A stretch of 64,000 nt of DNA. Source: Angustibacter sp049994355. Lineage in GTDB: Bacteria > Actinomycetota > Actinomycetes > Actinomycetales > Angustibacteraceae. Position numbers and translations under genes: made by a program. Of the stretch, positions 45,957 to 54,137 are shown piece after piece. The stretch's first letter is position 1. Each line of letters begins with the position of its first letter. Under the pieces are notes generated by a model. The model had not been told where the DNA came from. It did no database searches and saw nothing but the letters and a program-made list of their open reading frames with translations. The stretch is from positions 2,294,001-2,358,000 of the forward strand of contig NZ_CP188257.1 of assembly GCF_049994355.1 (NCBI RefSeq), read 5' to 3'.

Positions 45957-47407
45957 CCACCACCCCGACTACAGGCCCGTCGACCGGATCGGCGGTACCC
46001 GAGGCGACCCAGCGCGAGATCGATGGTCTCGGTCGGTACGCGTTCGGCTGGGCGGACTCCGACTCCGCCGGCGCGACCGCGAAGCGCGGCCTGTCCGAGG
46101 AGGTCGTCCGCGACATCTCCGGCCGCAAGAACGAGCCCGAGTGGATGCTCAAGCTTCGCTTGAAGGGCCTGCGCCTGTTCGACAAGAAGCCCATGCCGAA
46201 CTGGGGCAGCGACCTGTCCGGCATCGATTTCGACAACATCAAGTACTTCGTGAAGTCGACGGAGAAGCAGGCGACGAGCTGGGACGAGCTGCCCGAGGAC
46301 ATCAAGAACACCTACGACCGGCTCGGTATCCCCGAGGCCGAGAAGCAGCGCCTGGTCGCCGGCGTCGCGGCTCAGTACGAGTCGGAGGTCGTCTACCACC
46401 AGATCCGTGAGGACCTGGAGGAGAAGGGCGTCATCTTCGTCGACACCGACACCGGCCTGCGCGAGCACGAGGACCTGTTCCGCGAGTACTTCGGCTCGGT
46501 CATCCCGGTGGGCGACAACAAGTTCGCGTCCCTGAACACCTCGGTGTGGTCGGGCGGATCGTTCATCTACGTGCCGCCGGGTGTGCAGGTCGACATCCCG
46601 CTGCAGGCCTACTTCCGGATCAACACCGAGAACATGGGCCAGTTCGAGCGCACGCTGATCATCGCTGACGAGGGCTCGTACGTGCACTACGTCGAGGGAT
46701 GCACGGCGCCGATCTACTCCAGCGACTCGCTGCACAGCGCAGTCGTCGAGATCATCGTGAAGAAGAACGCCCGGGTCCGGTACACGACGATCCAGAACTG
46801 GTCGAACAACGTGTACAACCTGGTCACCAAGCGGGCCACCGCCGCCGAGGGCGCCACCATGGAGTGGGTCGACGGCAACATCGGCTCGAAGGTCACCATG
46901 AAGTACCCGGCGATCTACCTGATGGGCGAGCACGCCAAGGGCGAGACGCTGTCCATCGCGTTCTCCGGTGAGGGCCAGCACCAGGACGCCGGCGCCAAGA
47001 TGGTGCACGCCGCCCCGTACACGTCGTCCTCGATCATCAGCAAGTCGGTCGCCCGCGGCGGCGGCCGGACGTCGTACCGCGGGCTCGTGCAGGTGCTGGA
47101 AGGCGCGCACCACAGCGCGTCCACCGTGCGCTGCGACGCGCTGCTCGTCGACACGATCAGCCGGTCGGACACCTACCCGTACGTCGACGTCCGCGAGGAC
47201 GACGTGTCGATGGGCCACGAGGCCACCGTGTCCAAGGTCAGCGAGGACCAGCTCTTCTACCTGATGTCCCGCGGCATGGCCGAGGACGAGGCGATGGCGA
47301 TGATCGTCCGCGGCTTCGTCGAGCCGATCGCCCGCGAGCTGCCGATGGAGTACGCGCTGGAGCTGAACCGGCTCATCGAGCTGCAGATGGAGGGCGCGGT
47401 CGGCTGA
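45953..47407 (+). CDS. sufB: Fe-S cluster assembly scaffold SufB
   Basis: Core scaffold subunit of the SufBC2D complex, 484 residues. It has the conserved EPEWMLKLRLKGLR region and VPPGVQVDIPLQAYFRIN, then EGCTAPIYSSDSLHSAVVEI and TTIQNWSNNVYNLVTKRA of the beta-helix core. The C-terminal segment LFYLMSRGMAEDEAMAMIVR is typical. ATG 45953 overlaps the sufR stop; the frame is open upstream inside sufR, but that part is a shadow. Confidence 0.97.
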   Translation: MTTTPTTGPSTGSAVPEATQREIDGLGRYAFGWADSDSAGATAKRGLSEEVVRDISGRKNEPEWMLKLRLKGLRLFDKKPMPNWGSDLSGIDFDNIKYFVKSTEKQATSWDELPEDIKNTYDRLGIPEAEKQRLVAGVAAQYESEVVYHQIREDLEEKGVIFVDTDTGLREHEDLFREYFGSVIPVGDNKFASLNTSVWSGGSFIYVPPGVQVDIPLQAYFRINTENMGQFERTLIIADEGSYVHYVEGCTAPIYSSDSLHSAVVEIIVKKNARVRYTTIQNWSNNVYNLVTKRATAAEGATMEWVDGNIGSKVTMKYPAIYLMGEHAKGETLSIAFSGEGQHQDAGAKMVHAAPYTSSSIISKSVARGGGRTSYRGLVQVLEGAHHSASTVRCDALLVDTISRSDTYPYVDVREDDVSMGHEATVSKVSEDQLFYLMSRGMAEDEAMAMIVRGFVEPIARELPMEYALELNRLIELQMEGAVG

Positions 47408-47462
47408 TGCCGCACCCCGCCCCGACCGGACCCGAACGAAGAAGCGGAGCACGAGCACTCGT

Positions 47463-48713
47463 ATGACCGATACCACCCAGCAGACGAGCGTCCCGGCGCC
47501 GGTGCTGCTCGACCCGTCCGCACCCGCCCAGCACGGGCTGAAGGCCCACTCGCACGGCGGCGGTCCCGGCGTGCCCGAGCAGTCCCGCGCCGAGCGCCGT
47601 CGCTCGTTCCAGGTGGCCGACTTCCCGATGCCGACCGGCCGCGAGGAGGAGTGGCGGTTCACGCCGATGGACCTGCTGCGCGGGGTCCTCGAGGAGCGCC
47701 CGAGCCAGGACGGCGCGGCCACCTGGGCCGTGCAGGCGCCGGCCGAGGTCTCCGTGGCGAACCTCGAGCCCGGCCAGTCGCCTCGGGGCAGGGCTCTCGT
47801 ACCGGCGGACCGTGCGGCCGTCATCGCCTCCGCCGGCACGCCGGAGTCGCTGTACGTGAAGGTGCCGGCCGAGGCCGAGCTGCACGAGCCGATCCGCGTC
47901 GCGCTCACTGGCGCGGCGGACCTGCGCAGCAACGGGCACACCGTCATCGAGGCCGGCCGGTTCAGCAAGGCCACCGTGGTGATCGACCACATCGGGTCCG
48001 GCCAGCACACCGGCAACGTCGAGATCGTGGTCGGCGACGGCGCGGAGCTGACTGTCGTCAGCCTGCAGCGCTGGGACGACGACGCGATCCACCTGGGCCA
48101 GCACGACGCGCGGGTCGGGCGGGACGCGCGCTTCAAGCACGTCGCGGTGTCTCTCGGCGGCAAGGTCGTCCGGATCAACGCCAACGTCGAGTTCGCCGGC
48201 CCCGGCGGTGACGCCAAGTTGTTCGGGATCTACTTCGCGGACGCCGGGCAGCACCTCGAGCACCGTTCCTTCGTGGACCACAGCGCGCCGCACTGCTCGA
48301 GCCACGTGACCTACAAGGGCGCGCTGCAGGGCGAGGGGGCGCACACCGTGTGGGTCGGGGACGTGCTGATCCGCGCCAGTGCGCAGGGCACCGATACCTA
48401 CGAGCTGAACCGCAACCTCGTGCTGACCGACGGCGCCCGCGCCGACTCGGTGCCGAACCTCGAGATCGAGACCGGTGAGATCACCGGTGCGGGCCACGCC
48501 AGCGCGACCGGCCGCTTCGACGACGAGCAGCTCTTCTACCTGCAGGCCCGCGGGATCACCGAGGCCGAGGCCCGCCGCCTCGTCGTGCGCGGGTTCTTCG
48601 CCGACATCCTCGCCCAGATCGGCGTGCCGGACATCCAGCAGCTGCTCAAGGACGCGCTCGAGACCGAGCTCGAGGGTTCGATGCCGCACGCCCCGGCACA
48701 GGTGAGCGGATGA
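47463..48713 (+). CDS. sufD: Fe-S cluster assembly protein SufD
   Basis: Partner of SufB in the scaffold, 416 residues. It has the N-terminal EEEWRFTPMDLLRGVL, the beta-helix core with SHVTYKGALQGEGAHTVWVG, and the C-terminal LFYLQARGITEAEARRLVVR shared with SufB. It starts at ATG 47463, 55 bases after sufB, with AGAAGCGGAG upstream. Its stop overlaps the ferredoxin gene by 4 bases. Confidence 0.95.
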   Translation: MTDTTQQTSVPAPVLLDPSAPAQHGLKAHSHGGGPGVPEQSRAERRRSFQVADFPMPTGREEEWRFTPMDLLRGVLEERPSQDGAATWAVQAPAEVSVANLEPGQSPRGRALVPADRAAVIASAGTPESLYVKVPAEAELHEPIRVALTGAADLRSNGHTVIEAGRFSKATVVIDHIGSGQHTGNVEIVVGDGAELTVVSLQRWDDDAIHLGQHDARVGRDARFKHVAVSLGGKVVRINANVEFAGPGGDAKLFGIYFADAGQHLEHRSFVDHSAPHCSSHVTYKGALQGEGAHTVWVGDVLIRASAQGTDTYELNRNLVLTDGARADSVPNLEIETGEITGAGHASATGRFDDEQLFYLQARGITEAEARRLVVRGFFADILAQIGVPDIQQLLKDALETELEGSMPHAPAQVSG

Positions 48714-49078
48714 CCTTCCAGCCCGCAGTCCACCTGGACGACTTGCCCGACGTGGGCGCGGTCCAGGTACTGCTCGACGGCCAGCGCGTCGCGGTCGTCC
48801 GCGCCGAGGACGGCAGCCTGCACGCGGTGGACGACACCTGCTCGCACGCTGAGGTCTCGCTGTCCGAGGGTGAGATCGACGACTGCACGATCGAGTGCTG
48901 GCTGCACGGGTCGCGCTTCGACCTGCGCACCGGCGCCCCGACCGGCCTGCCCGCCACCCGCCCGATCGACGTCTACCCGGTCACCGTCCAGGACGACGTC
49001 GTCCTGGTCGACGTGGCCGCCCCCAACACTTCCGGCGCCGGCACCTCCGGCCCGATCACCAGCAGCAAGGAGCACTGA
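48710..49078 (+). CDS. Rieske-type ferredoxin in the suf operon
   Basis: Soluble [2Fe-2S] protein of 122 residues resembling the ferredoxin subunits of ring-hydroxylating oxygenases. Cluster ligands are Cys and His in CSHAEVSL and in ECWLHGSRFD; it lacks the extra disulfide cysteines of the exported Rieske protein at 22884. A Rieske ferredoxin between sufD and sufC is usual in actinobacterial suf operons, and it may deliver electrons for cluster building; the exact role is unproven. Confidence 0.93.
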   Translation: MTFQPAVHLDDLPDVGAVQVLLDGQRVAVVRAEDGSLHAVDDTCSHAEVSLSEGEIDDCTIECWLHGSRFDLRTGAPTGLPATRPIDVYPVTVQDDVVLVDVAAPNTSGAGTSGPITSSKEH

Positions 49079-49081
49079 CGC

Positions 49082-49840
49082 ATGGCCATCCTCGAGATCC
49101 GCGACCTGCACGTGAGCGTCGACACCGAGCAGGGCACCAAGGAGATCCTGCGCGGGGTCGACCTGACCGTCCGGTCCGGCGAGACCCACGCGCTCATGGG
49201 CCCGAACGGCTCCGGCAAGTCGACCCTGGCGTACTCCATCGCCGGTCACCCGAAGTACAAGGTGACCGGCGGCACGGTGACCCTGGACGGCGAGGATGTC
49301 CTGGCGATGACGGTCGACCAGCGCGCCCGCGCCGGGATGTTCCTGGCCATGCAGTACCCGGTCGAGGTTCCCGGCGTCACGGTGTCGAACTTCCTGCGCA
49401 CCGCCAAGACCGCGATCGACGGCCAGGCGCCCGCGCTGCGCACCTGGACGAAGGACGTCAAGGCGGCCATGGCCGACCTGCGGATGGACCCGACCTTCGC
49501 TGAGCGCAACGTCAACGAGGGCTTCTCCGGCGGCGAGAAGAAGCGCCACGAGATCCTCCAGATGGAGCTGCTCAACCCCACCATCGCAGTGCTCGACGAG
49601 ACCGACTCCGGCTTGGACGTCGACGCGCTCAAGGTGGTCAGCGAGGGCGTCAACCGGGTACGCGAGGGTGGCGAGGTCGGCGTGCTGCTGATCACCCACT
49701 ACACGCGGATCCTGCGCTACATCAAGCCCGACTTCGTGCACGTCTTCGTCGACGGCCGGATCGCCGAGGAGGGCGGCTCCGAGCTGGCCGACCGCCTCGA
49801 GAACGAGGGCTACGACCGGTACGTCACGGCCAAGGCCTGA
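49082..49840 (+). CDS. sufC: Fe-S cluster assembly ATPase SufC
   Basis: ABC-type ATPase of the SufBC2D complex, 252 residues. Walker A is GPNGSGKS, the signature FSGGEKKRHEILQ, and Walker B VLDETDSGLDVD, as in SufC rather than transport ATPases. It is soluble and drives scaffold shape changes. It starts at ATG 49082, 3 bases after the ferredoxin gene. Confidence 0.97.
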   Translation: MAILEIRDLHVSVDTEQGTKEILRGVDLTVRSGETHALMGPNGSGKSTLAYSIAGHPKYKVTGGTVTLDGEDVLAMTVDQRARAGMFLAMQYPVEVPGVTVSNFLRTAKTAIDGQAPALRTWTKDVKAAMADLRMDPTFAERNVNEGFSGGEKKRHEILQMELLNPTIAVLDETDSGLDVDALKVVSEGVNRVREGGEVGVLLITHYTRILRYIKPDFVHVFVDGRIAEEGGSELADRLENEGYDRYVTAKA

Positions 49841-49842
49841 CC

Positions 49843-51177
49843 GTGAGCACCGTCGCCGACCGGGACGCCGCCTCCGTGGCGACGGCGCTCCCGTTCGGCG
49901 ACGCCGAGCTCGCCGCCCTGCGCGCCGACTTCCCGATCCTGGGTCGCACGGTTCGCGACGGTCGCCAGCTGGTCTACCTCGACTCGGGTGCCACCTCGCA
50001 GAAGCCGCGCCAGGTGATGGACGCCGAGCGGGCGTTCTACGAGCAGCACAACGCGGCAGTGCACCGAGGCGCACACCAGCTCGCAGAAGAGGCGACCGAC
50101 GACTTCGAGGCCGCTCGCGCCTCGGTCGCGGACTTCGTCGGCGTCGCGGCCGACGAGGTGGTGTTCACCAAGAACGCCACCGAGGGCATCAACCTGGTCG
50201 CCTACGCGATGAGCAACGCCGCGACCGCCGGGCTCGAGGCCGCGCGCTTCGTGCTCGGCCCCGGCGACGAGATCGTGGTCACCGAGATGGAGCACCACGC
50301 CAACCTGGTGCCTTGGCAGGAGCTGTGCCGCCGCACCGGCGCCAGCCTGCGCTGGCTCGAGGTGGACGACGACGGCCGGCTCGACCTGGCCGGGCTGGAC
50401 ACCGTGGTCGGCGAGCGCACCAAGGTGGTCGCCTTCACGCACTCCTCGAACGTGCTGGGCACGATGCCGCCCGTGGCGCCGATCGTGGCCCGGGCGCATG
50501 CGGTCGGCGCTCTCGTGCTGCTCGACGCGTGCCAGTCGGTACCGCACCTGCCCGTCGACCTGACGGCGCTCGGCGTGGACTTCGCGGTCTTCTCCGGGCA
50601 CAAGATGCTCGGTCCCTCGGGCGTCGGCGTTCTGTGGGGCCGCCGTGAGCTGCTCGCGGCGATGCCGCCGTTCCTGACCGGCGGCTCGATGATCGAGGTC
50701 GTCCGGATGGAGGGCTCGACGTACGCGGCCCCGCCACAGCGCTTCGAGGCCGGCGTCCCGATGGCCGCCCAGGCCGTCGGCCTGCACGCCGCCACGGACT
50801 ACCTGCGTGCACTGGCTCCGGACGGCGCGGGCATGGCCCGCGTGCAGGCGCACGAGCGGATGCTCACCGGCGCTCTGCTTGACGCCCTCGCCGAGCGGGC
50901 CTGGGTGCGGGTGATCGGGCCCACGAGCACCGAGCAGCGCGGGGGAGCGGTGTCCTTCGTGGTGGACGACGTGCACTCGCACGACGTCGGTCAGGTGCTG
51001 GACGACCTGGGCGTCGCCGTCCGGGTCGGCCACCACTGCGCGTGGCCGCTGCACCGCAGGTTCGGCATCACCGCCACCACCCGCGCATCCTTCGGCCCGT
51101 ACAACGGGCTGGACGACGTCCGCACGCTGGTCGCCGGGCTGGACCGGGTGTGCGACGTGTTCGGTGTGGGGGCCTGA
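49843..51177 (+). CDS. sufS: Cysteine desulfurase SufS
   Basis: PLP enzyme that takes sulfur from cysteine for cluster assembly, 444 residues. The PLP lysine is in FSGHKMLGPSGVGVLWG and the sulfur-carrying cysteine in VRVGHHCAWPLH. The N-terminal DFPILGRTVRDGRQLVYLDS is typical. It starts at GTG 49843, two bases after sufC, and abuts sufU, its usual sulfur acceptor. Confidence 0.97.
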   Translation: MSTVADRDAASVATALPFGDAELAALRADFPILGRTVRDGRQLVYLDSGATSQKPRQVMDAERAFYEQHNAAVHRGAHQLAEEATDDFEAARASVADFVGVAADEVVFTKNATEGINLVAYAMSNAATAGLEAARFVLGPGDEIVVTEMEHHANLVPWQELCRRTGASLRWLEVDDDGRLDLAGLDTVVGERTKVVAFTHSSNVLGTMPPVAPIVARAHAVGALVLLDACQSVPHLPVDLTALGVDFAVFSGHKMLGPSGVGVLWGRRELLAAMPPFLTGGSMIEVVRMEGSTYAAPPQRFEAGVPMAAQAVGLHAATDYLRALAPDGAGMARVQAHERMLTGALLDALAERAWVRVIGPTSTEQRGGAVSFVVDDVHSHDVGQVLDDLGVAVRVGHHCAWPLHRRFGITATTRASFGPYNGLDDVRTLVAGLDRVCDVFGVGA

Positions 51178-51678
51178 GTGGATCTCTACAAGGAGCTCAT
51201 CCTCGAGCACTCGAAGTCCCCGCATGGGGCGGGCCTGCGCGACCCGTTCGCGGCGCAGGTGCACCACGTCAACACCACCTGCGGCGACGAGGTGACGCTG
51301 CGGGTGAGGCTGGCCGAGGCCGATGGTGAGACCGTGCTGCAGGACGTCTCGTACGAGGCGATCGGTTGCGCGATCAGCATGGCCTCCACCTCGATGCTGC
51401 ACGACCTGGTCAGCGGCCGGCCACTCGACGAGGCCCAGGACGCGTTCGAGTCGATGCGTGCGATGCTCACCAGCCGCGGCGACGACGTCGGCGACGAGGA
51501 CACCCTCGGCGACGGCGTGGCGCTGAGCGGCGTCTCGCGCTACCCGGCGCGCGTGAAGTGCGCGTTGCTGGGATGGATGGCCCTGCAGGACGCGTTGACC
51601 CAGGCGGTCGACGCCCAGAACGACGGCGACCGCCACGAAACCGGCGACCGCCACGAAACCAAGGAGAATGCTCGATGA
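51178..51678 (+). CDS. sufU: Sulfur-transfer protein SufU
   Basis: Zinc-dependent sulfurtransferase partner of SufS, 166 residues. Three conserved cysteines are present: TTCGDEV, YEAIGCAISMAST and RVKCALLGW, with the aspartate after the first as further metal ligand. It starts at GTG directly after the sufS stop. The C-terminus carries a short tandem duplication (GDRHET twice), outside the domain. Confidence 0.95.
   Translation: MDLYKELILEHSKSPHGAGLRDPFAAQVHHVNTTCGDEVTLRVRLAEADGETVLQDVSYEAIGCAISMASTSMLHDLVSGRPLDEAQDAFESMRAMLTSRGDDVGDEDTLGDGVALSGVSRYPARVKCALLGWMALQDALTQAVDAQNDGDRHETGDRHETKENAR
51625..51660 (+). repeat. Perfect 18-bp tandem duplication inside sufU
   Basis: GGCGACCGCCACGAAACC occurs twice back to back (51625-51642, 51643-51660) and encodes GDRHET twice near the protein end. 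It is in frame and probably a recent slippage event. Confidence 0.9.
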
Positions 51679-52022
51679 CCGACACCACGACCGACAGTCC
51701 GGCAGGCGCGACGCCGCCGACGGTGGCGGACGTCGAGGAGGCCCTGCACGACGTCGTCGACCCCGAGCTCGGCATCAACGTCGTTGACCTCGGCCTGGTC
51801 TACGGGGTGACCGTCGACCAGCATGCGAACGCGATCATCGACATGACGCTGACCAGCGCCGCGTGCCCACTGACTGACGTGATCGAGGACCAGACCGCCC
51901 AGGCGCTGGAGGGTCTCACCACCGGCCACCGGATCAACTGGGTCTGGATGCCGCCGTGGGGCCCGGACAAGATCACCGACGACGGTCGCGAGCAGCTGCG
52001 CGCGCTGGGGTTCAACCTCTGA
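51675..52022 (+). CDS. sufT: SufT/MIP18-family Fe-S maturation protein (DUF59)
   Basis: Protein of 115 residues with the DUF59 core: VEEALHDVVDPELGINVVDLG near the start and the SAACPLTD motif carrying the conserved cysteine. Relatives help deliver or mature clusters. ATG 51675 overlaps the sufU stop (ATGA). The first 20 residues are a Thr/Pro-rich extension. Confidence 0.93.
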   Translation: MTDTTTDSPAGATPPTVADVEEALHDVVDPELGINVVDLGLVYGVTVDQHANAIIDMTLTSAACPLTDVIEDQTAQALEGLTTGHRINWVWMPPWGPDKITDDGREQLRALGFNL

Positions 52023-52057
52023 GCCAGCACCCGCCGACCGGTGACCGTCTCGTCGAG

Positions 52058-52678
52058 GTGTCGCCGGCCCGTCTGGCCAGGTGGATCGCGGGCTTCGAGG
52101 AGAGCCACGGTCACGCGTCGTTCTCCGTCGTGGACGGAGCACTCGACCTGCTCGGTATGGACGGCTCCACGGCCCGGTGCACGCCGCTGGTGCCGTTCGC
52201 GGCGACGTCCGGCGAGCTGCCGGGCAGCTTCGTCGAGCATGCGCTGCCTGACCGCACCGTGGTCCTGCTACTGCTGCGCCGCGGCGGGTACGGCGTCGGG
52301 GTGCTGCAGGGTGGCGCCCTGACCGCCTCCAAGGTCGGGACCCGCTACGTGCAGTCGCGCACGGCTGCCGGCGGCTGGTCCCAGCACCGGTTCGCTCGCC
52401 GGCGGGACAACCAGGCAGCGGGTCTGATCGACACCGCCGCCGCGACGGCAGTGCGGGTGGTGCTCGGCGAGGACGGCCGTGAGCCGCCCGCCGGCGCCCT
52501 GCTGGTGACCGGCGGTGACCGCGTCATGGTCGACCGGTTGCTTGAGGACCGCAGGTTGGCCCAGCTCAGTGCTCTGCCGCGGCCGCGGCACCTCGACGTC
52601 CCGGACCCCCGCGACGACGTGTTGCGCCAGGCCGCGCACCGGGCTGTGGCGGTACAGATCCAGGTGCACAACGCCTGA
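52058..52678 (+). CDS. acVLRF1-family peptidyl-tRNA hydrolase (Vms1-like release factor)
   Basis: Actinobacterial member of the Vms1/ANKZF1-like release-factor group, whose eukaryotic relatives free nascent chains from tRNA on stalled large subunits. The signature GGWSQHRFARRRDNQ is present; Gln109 (counting from the GTG at 52058) should take the place of the GGQ glutamine. No obvious tRNA-recognition part is present beyond this single domain. The start is uncertain: a CTG at 52019, just overlapping the sufT stop, would add LVEV and fits the family better, but it is a rare codon. It is probably translated from the suf transcript. Confidence 0.8.
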   Translation: MSPARLARWIAGFEESHGHASFSVVDGALDLLGMDGSTARCTPLVPFAATSGELPGSFVEHALPDRTVVLLLLRRGGYGVGVLQGGALTASKVGTRYVQSRTAAGGWSQHRFARRRDNQAAGLIDTAAATAVRVVLGEDGREPPAGALLVTGGDRVMVDRLLEDRRLAQLSALPRPRHLDVPDPRDDVLRQAAHRAVAVQIQVHNA

Positions 52679-52688
52679 GGCCTGCTGA

Positions 52689-52694
52689 CACACT
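52689..52694 (+). promoter_or_regulatory. Possible -10 for a leaderless oxidoreductase mRNA
   Basis: CACACT ends 6 bases before the GTG at 52701. This is the same hexamer class as in front of sufR. Confidence 0.35.
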
Positions 52695-52700
52695 CGAGGC

Positions 52701-53213
52701 GTGCAGGACTACCGCCACACGTCGCCGTTCTACCGGGTCACCCGGCGCATCGCGGCTCTCGCGCCGCTGAGCTGGGTGCTCGCCCGCACGATCCACCACG
52801 TCGACCCGCACGTCGGGCGGCTGACCCGTGGCCGGCACACGCTGACCAGCCTGGTCACCGGCATGGACGTCGCCGAGCTGACCACCCGGGGGGCGCGTAG
52901 CGGACTACCGCGGACGGTTCCGCTGTGCGGCTTCCCCACGCCCGAAGGCTTCGTCGTGGTGGCCTCGAACTTCGCCCAGCACTCCCATCCCTCCTGGTAC
53001 CACAACCTCCTCGCCCACCCGCAGGCCGAGCTCGAGGTGGGCGGGCAGACCCGTCCGGTCCTCGCACGTCTCACCACGGGGCCCGAGCGGGCTCTGCTGT
53101 GGGACCAGGCCGTGTCGATCTACCCCGGTTGGACGCACTACGAGCGTCGCGCCGCCCACCGAGAGATCGGCGTCTTCGTCCTCGAGGAAACCAGCATCAC
53201 CCGTCACGGGTGA
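52701..53213 (+). CDS. Deazaflavin (F420)-dependent nitroreductase-family protein
   Basis: Protein of 170 residues of the Ddn-like split-barrel family. It has TTRGARSGLPRTVPLCG and FVVVASNFAQHSHPSWYHNL, which form the cofactor site, and LLAHPQAELEVGGQTRPV. Such proteins use F420H2 to reduce quinones or nitro compounds; some bind other flavins. FbiC in this window shows that the organism can make FO, so F420 use is plausible. The substrate is unknown. Confidence 0.9.
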   Translation: MQDYRHTSPFYRVTRRIAALAPLSWVLARTIHHVDPHVGRLTRGRHTLTSLVTGMDVAELTTRGARSGLPRTVPLCGFPTPEGFVVVASNFAQHSHPSWYHNLLAHPQAELEVGGQTRPVLARLTTGPERALLWDQAVSIYPGWTHYERRAAHREIGVFVLEETSITRHG

Positions 53214-53216
53214 TGC
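53194..53216 (+). terminator. Hairpin over the end of the deazaflavin gene
   Basis: GCATCACCCGT pairs with ACGGGTGATGC (realistically a 9-bp stem with a GTCAC loop) across the stop codon. It is likely a terminator; its right arm can also pair further downstream. Confidence 0.55.
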
Positions 53217-53255
53217 CGCGCAGGCGGCGGACGGCGCAAGGTCTTGGCATCACCC
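53208..53255 (+). promoter_or_regulatory. Alternative stem in the leader of the DUF6325 gene
   Basis: GGGTGATGCC (53208-53217) is complementary to GGCATCACCC (53246-53255), a 10-bp stem that excludes the 53194-53216 hairpin because they share the same arm. Two mutually exclusive stems ahead of a gene look like an attenuator or processing site. Confidence 0.4.
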
Positions 53256-53274
53256 GGATCGACGGAGGAAGCCC

Positions 53275-53724
53275 ATGCCAACCACCCTGGACGTGACCAA
53301 GATCGGTCCGGTCGACGTCGCCGTCATTGCCTTCGAGACCGACCAGCTGAACGGCCAGGTCGGACCCGCCCTCGCCGAGCTGCAGGCCAACGGGACGGTG
53401 CGGATCATCGACCTGGCCTTCGTGGTCAAGGACGAGAACGGCAGCATCGCGATCATCGAGATCGAGGACTCCGAGGTGAACGAGGCCTTCGGCCAGATCG
53501 CCCAGGACGAGCACTTCGACCTGCTCGGCGAGGACGAGATCCGAGAGATCGCCGACGCGTTGACGCCAGGTCAAGGCGCCCTGGTGGTCGTCTGGGAGAA
53601 CACCTGGGCGGCCAAGCTGTCGACCGCGATCCGCGACTCCGGCGGGTTCGTCGTGGCGATGGAGCGAGTACCCCTGGTGGACGTGCTGCGAGCGATCGCG
53701 GCCCTGGAAGCGGAAGAGGTCTGA
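53275..53724 (+). CDS. DUF6325-family protein
   Basis: Acidic, soluble protein of 149 residues with no signal or membrane segment. Related to the DUF1269/DUF6325 group: two halves with IGPVDVAVIAFETDQLNGQV and LVVVWENTWAAKLSTAIRDS. It has no known function. ATG 53275 has GGAGGAA upstream. One base separates it from the SHOCT-domain gene; the two types of gene often occur together, which suggests a shared role. Confidence 0.8.
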   Translation: MPTTLDVTKIGPVDVAVIAFETDQLNGQVGPALAELQANGTVRIIDLAFVVKDENGSIAIIEIEDSEVNEAFGQIAQDEHFDLLGEDEIREIADALTPGQGALVVVWENTWAAKLSTAIRDSGGFVVAMERVPLVDVLRAIAALEAEEV

Positions 53725-53725
53725 G

Positions 53726-54079
53726 ATGCGACGACGTGGTGGACGACCCGGGCTGATGGGTATGGCGGCTCGAACGGCTGTGGTCGCGGGCACCGCGACC
53801 GCCGTCTCCGGAAACGTGCAGCGCCGTCAGGCGGGGCGGGCGCAGAGCAAGGAGCAGGAGGCGGCCGACCAGCAGCAGATGCTGGTCGACCAGGCCGCTG
53901 CCCAGGCGGCCGCGCAGGTGCAGGCCCAGCAGCCGGTCGCGCCGGCGCCGGCGGCTGCGGCTGCCCCGGCGGAGGAGGACCCGATGGTCAAGCTGCGCCA
54001 GCTCGGCGAGCTGCACGCGCAGGGTCTGCTGACCGACGAGGAGTTCAGCGCGACCAAGGCCAAGCTGCTCGGGATCTAG
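53726..54079 (+). CDS. SHOCT-domain protein
   Basis: Protein of 117 residues. The N-terminal part is basic and weakly hydrophobic, followed by a Gln/Ala-rich, probably coiled stretch (about 40-80) and a C-terminal SHOCT domain (KLRQLGELHAQGLLTDEEFS). SHOCT is a short oligomerisation-type motif found at protein ends; function unknown. It starts at ATG 53726. Confidence 0.85.
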   Translation: MRRRGGRPGLMGMAARTAVVAGTATAVSGNVQRRQAGRAQSKEQEAADQQQMLVDQAAAQAAAQVQAQQPVAPAPAAAAAPAEEDPMVKLRQLGELHAQGLLTDEEFSATKAKLLGI

Positions 54080-54137
54080 ACACGACCTTCACCTCAGCCT
54101 GGTTGTCATCCGTCGTTCCCTGACAGAGAGTGGTCAG

